In this document: piece by piece, positions 46,237 to 53,757 of the stretch
Layout: each line of letters opens with the position of its first letter
Numbering within the stretch: position 1 is the first letter of the stretch
The notes under the pieces: generated by a model
What the model saw: only the letters and a program-made list of their open reading frames with translations
What the model was told of the DNA's origin: nothing
Database searches by the model: none
Translations under genes and position numbers: made by a program
Source of the DNA: JAVBOW01 sp031549495
GTDB lineage: Bacteria; Bacteroidota; Bacteroidia; Bacteroidales; Rikenellaceae
Assembly (NCBI GenBank): GCA_031549495.1
Contig: JAVBPS010000016.1
Span: forward strand, 42,160 to 106,159
Length of the DNA: 64,000 nucleotides
Direction: 5' to 3'

Positions 46237-47172
46237 CTACAAGATGGTTACGGTGTTGGTTTGATGATCGATGCGGTAGCGGAAATCCGAAGCGCGCTGC
46301 AATATGCGAAGGGCGCAATCGACGCCGTCTGAGACACGCAACTTGCCGCTCGTATAATCGAGGGTCGGCATTACGCTGCGTTCGATGACGATATTGACGT
46401 CATAGGCCTTCTCGAATTTCTCCATGACCTGCCGGAAAGTAAGGCCGCTGATCCCGATCAGCCCGTCGGGCCACATGTAGGCGTCCGGGTGGACTATCTC
46501 CTGCAGGACCAGGCGTCCGCCCTGCAGGCGAACCACCTGCCCCGGATCGAGGATCATCGCTTCATCGCCGCCCGGACCGGTGACCTTTATGCGGCCGTTG
46601 AGCAGCGCCGTTTCAAAAATCCCGCTTTGTTTCTCTGCAGTCACGTCGAACAGCGTACCCAGGACCTCGACATCGCAAGCGAACGTTTCCACCACGAAAG
46701 GATGCCTGGAATCGTGCTTCACTTCGAACTGGGCTTCGCCTTCGAGCCGAACCCTGCGCGTGGCGCCGAATACGGGCGGATATTCCAAGCGGCTCTGCGA
46801 ATTGATCCATACCTGGGTGCTGTCCGGCAGGGTGATGCAGATCCTCTGCCCGGCGGGAACCTCGACCGCCACGGTCTGCGAGGCGAACTGCTCCTGCAGG
46901 CTGCGTTGGGAAAAATAGCCCGCCGCGACCACGAGCGCCGCTGCGGCCGCTGCCGCACCCGCCACGGCTGCGATCCTGCGCAGCAAGCGTCGTGGCGATT
47001 TGTATGCGGGCGCGGATTCGGGCGCATGGATGACCGTGGCCTCGAAATCCTGCCTCAATGCGAGGAATTTGCTGAAATTGTCCGGATCGGCATCGAGCCA
47101 ATCGGCGATCTTTTTCTCTTCTTCCGCCCCGGTACGGCACAGGAAGAAGCGGTATAATAACTCTCTGTCCAT
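46237..47172 (-). CDS. FecR-family anti-sigma factor (PUL-3)
   Basis: A 311-residue membrane regulator: N-terminal cytoplasmic part, one Ala/Val-rich membrane helix about 66-86, periplasmic FecR domain with RICITLPDSTQVWINSQSRL and RRVRLEGEAQFEV, and a C-terminal domain that would meet the SusC STN domain (FRQVMEKFEKAYDVNIVIE). Met at 47172 is preferred; a second ATG at 47187 would add MCCSN. It is co-directional with the sigma gene, 78 bp downstream of it. Confidence 0.93.
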   Translation of the reverse strand: MDRELLYRFFLCRTGAEEEKKIADWLDADPDNFSKFLALRQDFEATVIHAPESAPAYKSPRRLLRRIAAVAGAAAAAAALVVAAGYFSQRSLQEQFASQTVAVEVPAGQRICITLPDSTQVWINSQSRLEYPPVFGATRRVRLEGEAQFEVKHDSRHPFVVETFACDVEVLGTLFDVTAEKQSGIFETALLNGRIKVTGPGGDEAMILDPGQVVRLQGGRLVLQEIVHPDAYMWPDGLIGISGLTFRQVMEKFEKAYDVNIVIERSVMPTLDYTSGKLRVSDGVDCALRILQRASDFRYRIDHQTNTVTIL

Positions 47173-47250
47173 ATTACTACAACACATAAAAGCGCCCGAT
47201 TCTCAAAACCGGGCGCAATTTTTTTTAGCAAAAAAATAGGGATCGCGGGA

Positions 47251-47832
47251 TTACTCGATGATACTAAGCCAGATGGCGGCCATGGGCCAATAATCGTGCA
47301 GGGCGTCGCGCATTGCGGCGGTCGCTTTGCGTAGCTCGTACTCGGCCTGCCGAACCGTAATGCCATTCTGCTCGGCCACCTCGGCGTAGCTTTTCCCCAT
47401 GAAGCGGATGCCCACCAATACGTTGCGCATCCGTTCGGGCATCGTCTCGAATCGTCGTTTGATGATCCCGGCCACCTCGTCGGAGAATAGCTGCTGCGGA
47501 TCGCAGGCCTCCAGCGAACGGATGTCGGCCTGAATGATCCGCAGTTGCGTCGCGTGAAGTTCTTTATGGGCTTTGAGGTGTTTGCTTTGTTCGCGCAGGG
47601 CGTTCAGGCAGCGGTTGCGCACCGAGGTCATGATGTAAGCCAGCGGATTCGTGCCGGGCGAGAGGGTGTCGCGTTTTTCCCAATAGGAGATAAAACAGTC
47701 CGTCACGATATCTTCCGCCGCCATCTGCTGGCGGACATAACTGCGGGCGATGATGACAAAGCGGGGTTTATAACGGAGGAACAGTCGTTCAAATTCCACA
47801 CGGTCAATCGTATTGGGGTCGCAGCCATCCAT
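47251..47832 (-). CDS. ECF RNA polymerase sigma factor (PUL-3)
   Basis: A 193-residue ECF sigma factor. Region 2 shows FERLFLRYKPRFVIIA and AAEDIVTDCFISYWEKR; region 4 shows MPERMRNVLVGIRFMGKSY with the helix-turn-helix YAEVAEQNGITVRQAEYELRK. ATG 47832 is used; the frame extends to a TTG at 47856, which lies in the -7 box and is rejected. It should direct RNA polymerase to the SusC promoter of PUL-3 once released from FecR. Confidence 0.95.
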   Translation of the reverse strand: MDGCDPNTIDRVEFERLFLRYKPRFVIIARSYVRQQMAAEDIVTDCFISYWEKRDTLSPGTNPLAYIMTSVRNRCLNALREQSKHLKAHKELHATQLRIIQADIRSLEACDPQQLFSDEVAGIIKRRFETMPERMRNVLVGIRFMGKSYAEVAEQNGITVRQAEYELRKATAAMRDALHDYWPMAAIWLSIIE

Positions 47833-47853
47833 AATTCCGTCATTACGTTCTAA

Positions 47854-47861
47854 CAAAATTA
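47854..47861 (-). promoter_or_regulatory. -7 promoter box of the PUL-3 sigma gene
   Basis: On the minus strand TAATTTTG matches TAnnTTTG, with a predicted leader of about 18 nt. The other sigma gene in the window has the same short-leader layout. Confidence 0.55.
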
Positions 47862-47932
47862 ATATTTTTCGGTAATATTGTGCATAGCATAGCTATCTGA
47901 GAGCAATATTGGCTACTGTTTGCTGTGATATT

Positions 47933-48151
47933 TAACGTGAACTCTGGATAAGGGATTTTTCTTAGATTACTGTATTTCAATCCGTTAAAACGAAATCCCT
48001 TATCCGGATTTTGCGTTAACGGCTTCTTCGAAGCCGATTTTGTGCTGATAACCCCACCCAAACCCTCCCCTTGAGAGGGGAGGGCTTTGCAAACGGCCGT
48101 AAGGCCGTTTGCGGAAGAGGTAACTCTGCTTCTTAAGCAGAGTTCACGTTA
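47933..48151. repeat. 219-bp nested palindromic (MITE-like) element
   Basis: The ends are a perfect 14-bp inverted repeat (TAACGTGAACTCTG at 47933-47946; CAGAGTTCACGTTA at 48138-48151). Inside follow five hairpins in a row: GGATAAGGGATTT/AAATCCCTTATCC (47946-47958 with 47993-48005), CGGCTTC/GAAGCCG (48020-48036), CCCTCCCCT/AGGGGAGGG (48063-48084), GCAAACGGCC/GGCCGTTTGC (48089-48112) and AACTCTGCTT/AAGCAGAGTT (48122-48144). There is no open reading frame of note. With repeat copy 3 it fills the 526-bp gap 47833-48358. A small non-autonomous element is the best guess. Confidence 0.6.
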
Positions 48152-48213
48152 TTTAGATGCATTTGACAAAATCCAACTACCGCAGAGTTGTATGCAAATT
48201 GTGTGTAGAGGGT

Positions 48214-48347
48214 AAAAAGCAGAGCGACCTACATTGCTGTAAGTCGCTCATTTTCTTGGTGACACCATCAGGACTCAAACCTGAAACCTGCTGAATAGTA
48301 GTCGAACGATTTGGATTTTCTTTGATTTTCGCCAGGTTTCGTCATGT
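48214..48347 (-). repeat. PUL-border repeat copy 3: tRNA-like 3' half with CCA plus terminator
   Basis: This copy lies between PUL-3 and PUL-4 and ends 11 bp from the sulfatase stop codon. On the minus strand the 5-bp T-stem TCAGG/CCTGA (48068+200 region: 48268-48284) with loop TTTGAGT joins directly to the acceptor strand TGGTGTC (48261-48267), then A-CCA: the full 3' end of a tRNA. The following hairpin differs from copies 1 and 2 (GAGCGAC/GTCGCTC with inner TACA/TGTA, 48222-48249) and has a TTTTT tail, so it probably terminates PUL-4 transcription. A small CAAC/GTTG repeat and a GCAAATTGTGTGTAG stretch lie on its left flank. Confidence 0.78.
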
Positions 48348-48358
48348 CCTCACAACGG

Positions 48359-49912
48359 TTATTCGGTTTGCGTATCCTTATATTGCGTTTGCAGACGTGT
48401 GAGCTCGGCTTTCATTTCCGTTACCACACCGACATAAGCGGGGTCGGAATAAAGATTCTTCATTTCCGACGGGTCTTCCTGCAGATCGTAAAGCTCCCAT
48501 GCATTGACGGGGCCGCAGAACCGGATCAGTTTATATCGCTCCGTGCGTACGCCGTAATGCTTGCTGGCGGCGTGGTCGTCGTTGTTTTCATAGAAACGGT
48601 AATAGACCGATTTGCGCCAGTCGGCCGGCTCCTCGCCTTTTAATACCGGCAGCAGCGACACCCCTTGCATGTCATCCGGCACGGGAAGGCCCATCGCCTC
48701 GAGAATGGTAGGGGCGTAATCCAGGTTCTGCACCATCAGGGAAGACCTGTGGCCTTGTCCGTCCCCTCCCGGCATGCGTATGATCAGCGGCGTGCGGAAT
48801 GACTCCTCGTACATAAAACGCTTGTCGAACAAACCGTGTTCGCCGAGGAAAAAGCCCTGGTCCGAGGTGTAAACGATCATCGTATTCTCCAACAAGCCGC
48901 TTTGTTCGAGATAATCCATCAGGCGACCGACCTGGTCGTCTATGGATTTCACACAGGTAAGGTAGTCTTTTATGTAACGCTGGTATTTCCACTCGGCCAA
49001 CTCCTTCCCGCTGAGTTTGCGCGCCTTGAAATCCTCTATCACGGGTTTGTAATAGGCGTCCCACTGGCTGCGCTGGTCGGCGGTGAGGGTATTGAGGCGC
49101 GCAAGGGCATGGGGGGCGTAAGAGGGGTTTTCTCCTTTGACCGCCGGGTCTGTCATCTTCAGGTCGTACACCACGTCCATGTCGCGCACGATACTCATGC
49201 GTTGTTGTGCAGCGCCGGGCCTCCCCTCATACGTGTCATAGAAGTTGCCTGGCAGCGGGAATTCCCGGCCGTCGAAGATGCCCAGGTCCTTCACGTCGGG
49301 CATCCAGGTGCGGTGGGGCGCATTGGGCGTAATGAACAGGCAAAACGGCTTGTCGGACTTCTTCTCCGTTGTGAGCCAATCCAGCGTCCGGTCCATGATC
49401 AATCCCGTGGCGTACCCTTCCGCCTTCGCCTTATGGCCCATCGAATCGAAGACCGGGTTGTAGTAGATCATGGGATTCTCCAGCACGTTCCAATAGTCGA
49501 ACCCTGCTGGCTGCCCGGGGAGGTGCCATTTGCCGATCACCGCCGTCTGTATATCGCCTGCCTGCAAAAGTTCCGGCAGGGTCTGCTGCTGAGGGTCGAA
49601 ACGGCCCGAATTGTCGATGCAGCCGCTGATATGGCCGAATTTGCCGGTCATCAGGCAGCAGCGGCTGGGGGTACTGATCGAGTTGGTGACGAAAGACCGG
49701 TCGAAGACGATGCCCGAGGCAGCTATGCGGTCGATATTGGGCGTGGAGATCAGCTCATCGCCATAGGCGCCGACCGCTTTCAGAGCATGGTCGTCGAGCA
49801 TGATAAAGATTACGTTAAGCGGCTTGGGCTTCTCTTTGACGCCCGAACACGATACGGCGCCCGCCAATGCCACGACCCCCAGGGCGGCCGCACAATTCAA
49901 TCCTGACTTCAT
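48359..49912 (-). CDS. Sulfatase, Ser-type formylglycine active site
   Basis: A 517-residue family S1 sulfatase lipoprotein (lipid site Cys22, GAVSC). Metal-binding Asp40-Asp41 (FIMLDDHA) and the active-site motif S-T-P-S-R at 80-84 (TNSISTPSRCCLMTGK) are clear. Ser80 must be turned into formylglycine by an anaerobic maturase, which is not in this window. SDQGFFLGEHGLFDKR is the second metal-binding block. The NSISTPSR context resembles sulfatases acting on 6-sulfated sugars, but subfamily assignment needs a search. It ends PUL-4 and starts 1 bp after the GH16 stop. Confidence 0.93.
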   Translation of the reverse strand: MKSGLNCAAALGVVALAGAVSCSGVKEKPKPLNVIFIMLDDHALKAVGAYGDELISTPNIDRIAASGIVFDRSFVTNSISTPSRCCLMTGKFGHISGCIDNSGRFDPQQQTLPELLQAGDIQTAVIGKWHLPGQPAGFDYWNVLENPMIYYNPVFDSMGHKAKAEGYATGLIMDRTLDWLTTEKKSDKPFCLFITPNAPHRTWMPDVKDLGIFDGREFPLPGNFYDTYEGRPGAAQQRMSIVRDMDVVYDLKMTDPAVKGENPSYAPHALARLNTLTADQRSQWDAYYKPVIEDFKARKLSGKELAEWKYQRYIKDYLTCVKSIDDQVGRLMDYLEQSGLLENTMIVYTSDQGFFLGEHGLFDKRFMYEESFRTPLIIRMPGGDGQGHRSSLMVQNLDYAPTILEAMGLPVPDDMQGVSLLPVLKGEEPADWRKSVYYRFYENNDDHAASKHYGVRTERYKLIRFCGPVNAWELYDLQEDPSEMKNLYSDPAYVGVVTEMKAELTRLQTQYKDTQTE

Positions 49913-49913
49913 T

Positions 49914-51008
49914 TTACTTGTTTTCCTTTTGGTTATAATAATTACCGAAACCGGTATATTCGTTGGCCGTCATTTTCACCCAATCCACGTGCATTTCGGC
50001 CGGTAGTTCACTCAGGTCTTCGGGCATCGGCCCGGCCCAGCGCCCCGGTCCGCCTGTGGCCGTGTTGATGTTCAGATAGAACGGCACGTCGTAAGGCCAC
50101 TGGTAGAGACTGTCCGCGTTTTCCATTTTGCGGTAGGTGAAAGTCAGCTCGCCGTCGAAATAGAAGCGCAGTTCGTCGGGGGTGTTTTCGAAGCCATAGA
50201 TATGGTACTCTTTCTCGGTGCCCTCGATCGAGCTGGTCTGGCAATTACCCCCGTGCCTGGTCATGTTAAGTTTGGGCTCTCCGGTGGTATAGGCCGAGTG
50301 GCAGGTCTGGTAGATCTGGCTCTCGCGCTTGATGCGTTCCATGATGTCTATTTCGCCGCCGCCGGGATTGGATTCGATGTATTTGCATGTCCCGGGGACG
50401 GGCATCATCCAGATCGCGGGCAACTCACCCGAGGAGAGGTCGCGCACGAAACGCGAACGCACGTCGACACGGCCGTACTGCATGGCGAATTTCGTCATGG
50501 TCGTTATTCCGCCGACTTTAAACTCGCCGTCGATCTGCAAAAGTTTGATCACCAGGTTGCCGTCCTCGATGCTTACCCCCTCGGCATTGCGGCGCGGAAG
50601 GATCATCCACTTCAGGGGATCGAGCGCAGGGGCCGAAAAATCTTCGTAAAAAAGCAGGTGGTCTTGTTGGTAATCTTCCAGAATGACGGTGAAGCGCTCG
50701 GTATGGCCCTTGCGCGAGGTGACGGTGAAATGGGTCTGCTTTCCCCATTCCGTACCCGGGGTGATGCTGTCAGGAGCGGCGAGAGCGCCTCCTTTGCGGA
50801 ATTCCGTTTTGACACCGCTGATCATGTAGCTCCGCGGGATGCCGCGAACGGTTACCGTTCTGGTTTTATGGTTGATCCCGGCCTTGAAGGTACTGTCGCC
50901 GACGCTGATGCTGACCGATTTGAGCGTCCTGCCGCCTCCCTGGGCGTACGAACCGAAGGGCATGGCGAGTGCTATGGCTGCCGCCAATAGGCTTAATATT
51001 TTTGTCAT
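49914..51008 (-). CDS. GH16 family endo-beta-glycanase, periplasmic
   Basis: A 364-residue GH16 enzyme with a cleavable signal (MTKILSLLAAAIALAMPFGSYA) and no lipobox, so probably periplasmic. An N-terminal beta domain of about 90 residues is shared with the next GH16. The GH16 jelly roll follows, with catalytic Glu219-Ile-Asp221-Ile-Met-Glu224 (GEIDIMER). HVDWVK closes the fold. Family GH16 includes laminarinases, agarases, carrageenases and endo-beta-galactosidases; the linked sulfatase favours a sulfated galactan or mucin/keratan type, but this is inference. Confidence 0.92.
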   Translation of the reverse strand: MTKILSLLAAAIALAMPFGSYAQGGGRTLKSVSISVGDSTFKAGINHKTRTVTVRGIPRSYMISGVKTEFRKGGALAAPDSITPGTEWGKQTHFTVTSRKGHTERFTVILEDYQQDHLLFYEDFSAPALDPLKWMILPRRNAEGVSIEDGNLVIKLLQIDGEFKVGGITTMTKFAMQYGRVDVRSRFVRDLSSGELPAIWMMPVPGTCKYIESNPGGGEIDIMERIKRESQIYQTCHSAYTTGEPKLNMTRHGGNCQTSSIEGTEKEYHIYGFENTPDELRFYFDGELTFTYRKMENADSLYQWPYDVPFYLNINTATGGPGRWAGPMPEDLSELPAEMHVDWVKMTANEYTGFGNYYNQKENK

Positions 51009-51038
51009 TACGGTGAATTTAAAGGAGAACGATCCCGG

Positions 51039-52145
51039 TTATTGGTAGTAATTATCCAGCGGGGTCCATTCCGTCGCCGTCACCTTGACCCAGTCCACAT
51101 CCATCTGCGAGGGCAGCTCTATGTCGATCGGGTTGCCGCCGCCCATGTTGGTGCCCGCCGCGGTGCTCACGATCAGGTAGAAATAGACGTCGAAAGGCCA
51201 CTGGTAGTTCTCGTCGGCATCCACCGCGAGTTTATCGTAGGTAAAGATCAACCGGCCGTCGGTGTAGAGCTTGACCTGGGTCGGACTTACCTCCGTCCCG
51301 TAGACATGCCAATCGTTCTCCGTCCCGGTGATGTACGATTTCTGATAGTGAATCCCCAGGCCACGGTGCTCGGGGATACCGAGCGAGGCGTCGCCCGCCG
51401 TATAGGTCGAGTGTACGGTCTGGGTGATGAAACTCTCCCGTTTCGCCCTTTCCATAATGTCGATCTCGCCCCCCATCGGGCTCCGCTCGCCGTATTTGCA
51501 CTGCCCCGGCACGGGCATCATCCAGAAGGCCGGGACTTCACCGACCGACAGGTCCCTGACGAAACGTATCCGGGCTTCCACGCGGCCGAATTTGACCGCG
51601 TATTTGCCCTGGGTCGTCACTCCTCCCGCTTTGTAATCGTTCCCTACCTTCACGATCCGGATCACGAGGCATCCGTTTTCGATGGAGACGCCTTCGGCCT
51701 GGCTGTTATATTTGACCGCCCATTTGGTCGCGTCGAGTTCGGGCTTCTGGAAGTCATCGAAGAACAGGACGTAATCTTCCTCATAATCGGTCAGGGTAAA
51801 GGTGAAGTCCTGCGTTGCGCCGGTGGCCGAGGTGACCGTGAACACCTCGCTCGGCCCCCAGCTTCCGAGCCTGCTCGCCGGGTCGGGGGAGATGGTCGCG
51901 CCCTCGGCCAGCGACACCGACACGTTGTGTATGAGCGCCCCGCGCTTGATACCCCCGAGCCGTATCTCGCCCGTAGTATAATTGATCACCGGGTAATAGG
52001 TGCTGCCCGCGGAGCCGATGGAGAAAGAGCGCAACATGTGGCTGTTCTCCTCTTCCGGGACGACGAGCCCCCCGGTGGCTTTCCCATTCACGCAGGCCGA
52101 CAGGCATACGAGAACGGCTGCTGCGAGAAATAAATATTTTGACAT
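51039..52145 (-). CDS. GH16 family endo-beta-glycanase, surface lipoprotein
   Basis: A 368-residue lipoprotein (MSKYLFLAAAVLVCLSAC, Cys18) paralogous to the GH16 at 49914-51008, with the same N-terminal beta domain (SFSIGSAGSTYYPVINY, DUF5018-like) and catalytic Glu227-Ile-Asp229-Ile-Met-Glu232. As the lipidated member it is the likely surface enzyme that makes the first cuts before import. ATG 52145 gives the signal directly; ATG 52175 would add ten basic residues. It is 30 bp upstream of its paralogue. Confidence 0.92.
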   Translation of the reverse strand: MSKYLFLAAAVLVCLSACVNGKATGGLVVPEEENSHMLRSFSIGSAGSTYYPVINYTTGEIRLGGIKRGALIHNVSVSLAEGATISPDPASRLGSWGPSEVFTVTSATGATQDFTFTLTDYEEDYVLFFDDFQKPELDATKWAVKYNSQAEGVSIENGCLVIRIVKVGNDYKAGGVTTQGKYAVKFGRVEARIRFVRDLSVGEVPAFWMMPVPGQCKYGERSPMGGEIDIMERAKRESFITQTVHSTYTAGDASLGIPEHRGLGIHYQKSYITGTENDWHVYGTEVSPTQVKLYTDGRLIFTYDKLAVDADENYQWPFDVYFYLIVSTAAGTNMGGGNPIDIELPSQMDVDWVKVTATEWTPLDNYYQ

Positions 52146-52180
52146 ATCGCTTCTGTTTTTACGTTTGTTTTCCATGCGCT

Positions 52181-53731
52181 TTAGTCGCCCCAATCTATGT
52201 TGGGTGTGAACTCATACCAACTGTACGTGGTCACCCCGCCGGTGCTGTGCAGGGAGAGTTTTCCCGATGCGTCGCCCGGCAGCACGAACGCGCCGCTTTG
52301 CGGAATGTTCGGCGGATAGGTTCTCGCCACGCCGTCAGCGTAGTACACGCATATCTCGGTGCCGTCGAGTTGCCATTCCAGGCGCATATAGTTGGGATTA
52401 GTCTCCATCGGCTGTAGCTTCAGGGTGCGCACGTGCGGTTGGTCGTATGCCACATTTTTTGCGAACGATGCTCCGGACATCGCCCATGGAGTAATGAAGA
52501 CCTGGGTCTTGCCCGCTCCCGTGCTTGTGTCGTTAAAGCCGTACTGTATCTCGTGGTTCACAGAGCCTCCGTCGGCGAACAGGTGGCGGTAGTTGAACAC
52601 CACCTTCGAAATAACCGCAGTGCTGGCCACCGGTGCGGTATGGAAGCTGTATATACCGGCAGGGGCGTCGGTCTTGGAAATCGAGGCACCCGAGCTTATG
52701 GCCGCGCCGCTTTCGGAAGCCGAAACGCCGCCGCTGACCGTCCAGTTGCCCAGTTCCGCAGAGTTGAACACCTTACGCACCAGTTTGGGCTCGTTGGCCT
52801 GCTTGATTACCACCCTACGCACGACCGGGATCACATCCGGGTCGTCGTCCGGAGTGGAGAAGATGAGCGCCGCAGGACGGGTCGCCAGGGAGACGTTTTC
52901 GTCGAGGTGCACGGTGACCGTGTAGGTCTGCAGCGAACCGTCGTTGGTGAAGGTTTCCGGTGAGAAGCTGATCCATGAGTCGTTGGGATCTTCTTTCTCG
53001 ATCTTCCATGCCGAGTTGGCCTGCACCGGGATGTCGAAACTCTGGTCCTGGTGAAGGCGTTTGTACACCAGTTGTTCGGGGATCAGTTCCAGGCCGTTCT
53101 GCGCGATCAGCACGTCGTGGGCCTTTACGCCGTGGCGGTCGTAAAAGGTCACCGTGGCGGTGTGGCTTTCGCCCCGGTTTACCTCGGCGTGTACCGTAAC
53201 GCTTCCGTCCAGCGATCCGGTGGCGCCCGAGGTGACCGAGAGCCAGTCGGCACCGACGGTCACCGCGGCGCTCCAATTCTGGTTGGATTCCACGCCGATG
53301 GTGAAATTGCCGCCGTCCTTGGTGAACCTGAATCCGGTGTCGTAATCGAGAGTCATGTAGGCCGTACCCTTTTGGGTTACGGTGAACTCCTTGCCCACCC
53401 AGTAGTCGCTTTTTATCACGATCACGTCGCTGCGGTCGTCCAGGTCGGCATTGTCATGGCATTGCAGCACCACGTCGAATATATCGCCGGGATTGCCCTC
53501 GGATGGGGTGATGGTGTACCAGCCGGCCGTGCCCTTGACCGTCCACGGGTCGGTGGATTTGACCTGGAAGGATACAGGCTCGGCATTGACGGCCGTCACG
53601 GTATAGCTGTCTTCGACTTTGTAGCGCAGGTCGACCCATTTGAGGGCCTGGTCGTCATCCTTGCACGACCACATCGCAACGGCGGGTGCCAGCATGGCTG
53701 CGCTTAAGAGTATTTTGACGTAAGGTCTCAT
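52181..53731 (-). CDS. BACON-domain lipoprotein, probable glycan-binding protein
   Basis: A 516-residue lipoprotein (lipid site Cys23, AMWSC). At least three BACON-type beta repeats follow (for example NQNWSAAVTVGADWLSVTSG near residue 150 and NSAWKIEKEDPNDSWISFSP near 240), ending near residue 310. The C-terminal 200 residues form a jelly-roll-like domain with FHTAPVASTAVISKVVF and RLEWQLDGTEICVYY, resembling a carbohydrate-binding sandwich. It is a surface glycan-binding protein by context (SusE/F position of PUL-4), and shares layout with the neighbour at 53758-55290. Confidence 0.8.
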   Translation of the reverse strand: MRPYVKILLSAAMLAPAVAMWSCKDDDQALKWVDLRYKVEDSYTVTAVNAEPVSFQVKSTDPWTVKGTAGWYTITPSEGNPGDIFDVVLQCHDNADLDDRSDVIVIKSDYWVGKEFTVTQKGTAYMTLDYDTGFRFTKDGGNFTIGVESNQNWSAAVTVGADWLSVTSGATGSLDGSVTVHAEVNRGESHTATVTFYDRHGVKAHDVLIAQNGLELIPEQLVYKRLHQDQSFDIPVQANSAWKIEKEDPNDSWISFSPETFTNDGSLQTYTVTVHLDENVSLATRPAALIFSTPDDDPDVIPVVRRVVIKQANEPKLVRKVFNSAELGNWTVSGGVSASESGAAISSGASISKTDAPAGIYSFHTAPVASTAVISKVVFNYRHLFADGGSVNHEIQYGFNDTSTGAGKTQVFITPWAMSGASFAKNVAYDQPHVRTLKLQPMETNPNYMRLEWQLDGTEICVYYADGVARTYPPNIPQSGAFVLPGDASGKLSLHSTGGVTTYSWYEFTPNIDWGD

Positions 53732-53757
53732 GACTTTGTTTTTATCTGTCCGTGCCG

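Noticed and set aside
48214..48347. Complete tRNA gene
   Set aside because: Only the 3' half (T-arm, acceptor strand, CCA) is convincing; no D-arm or anticodon arm of proper geometry could be built upstream, so it is listed as a tRNA-like repeat.
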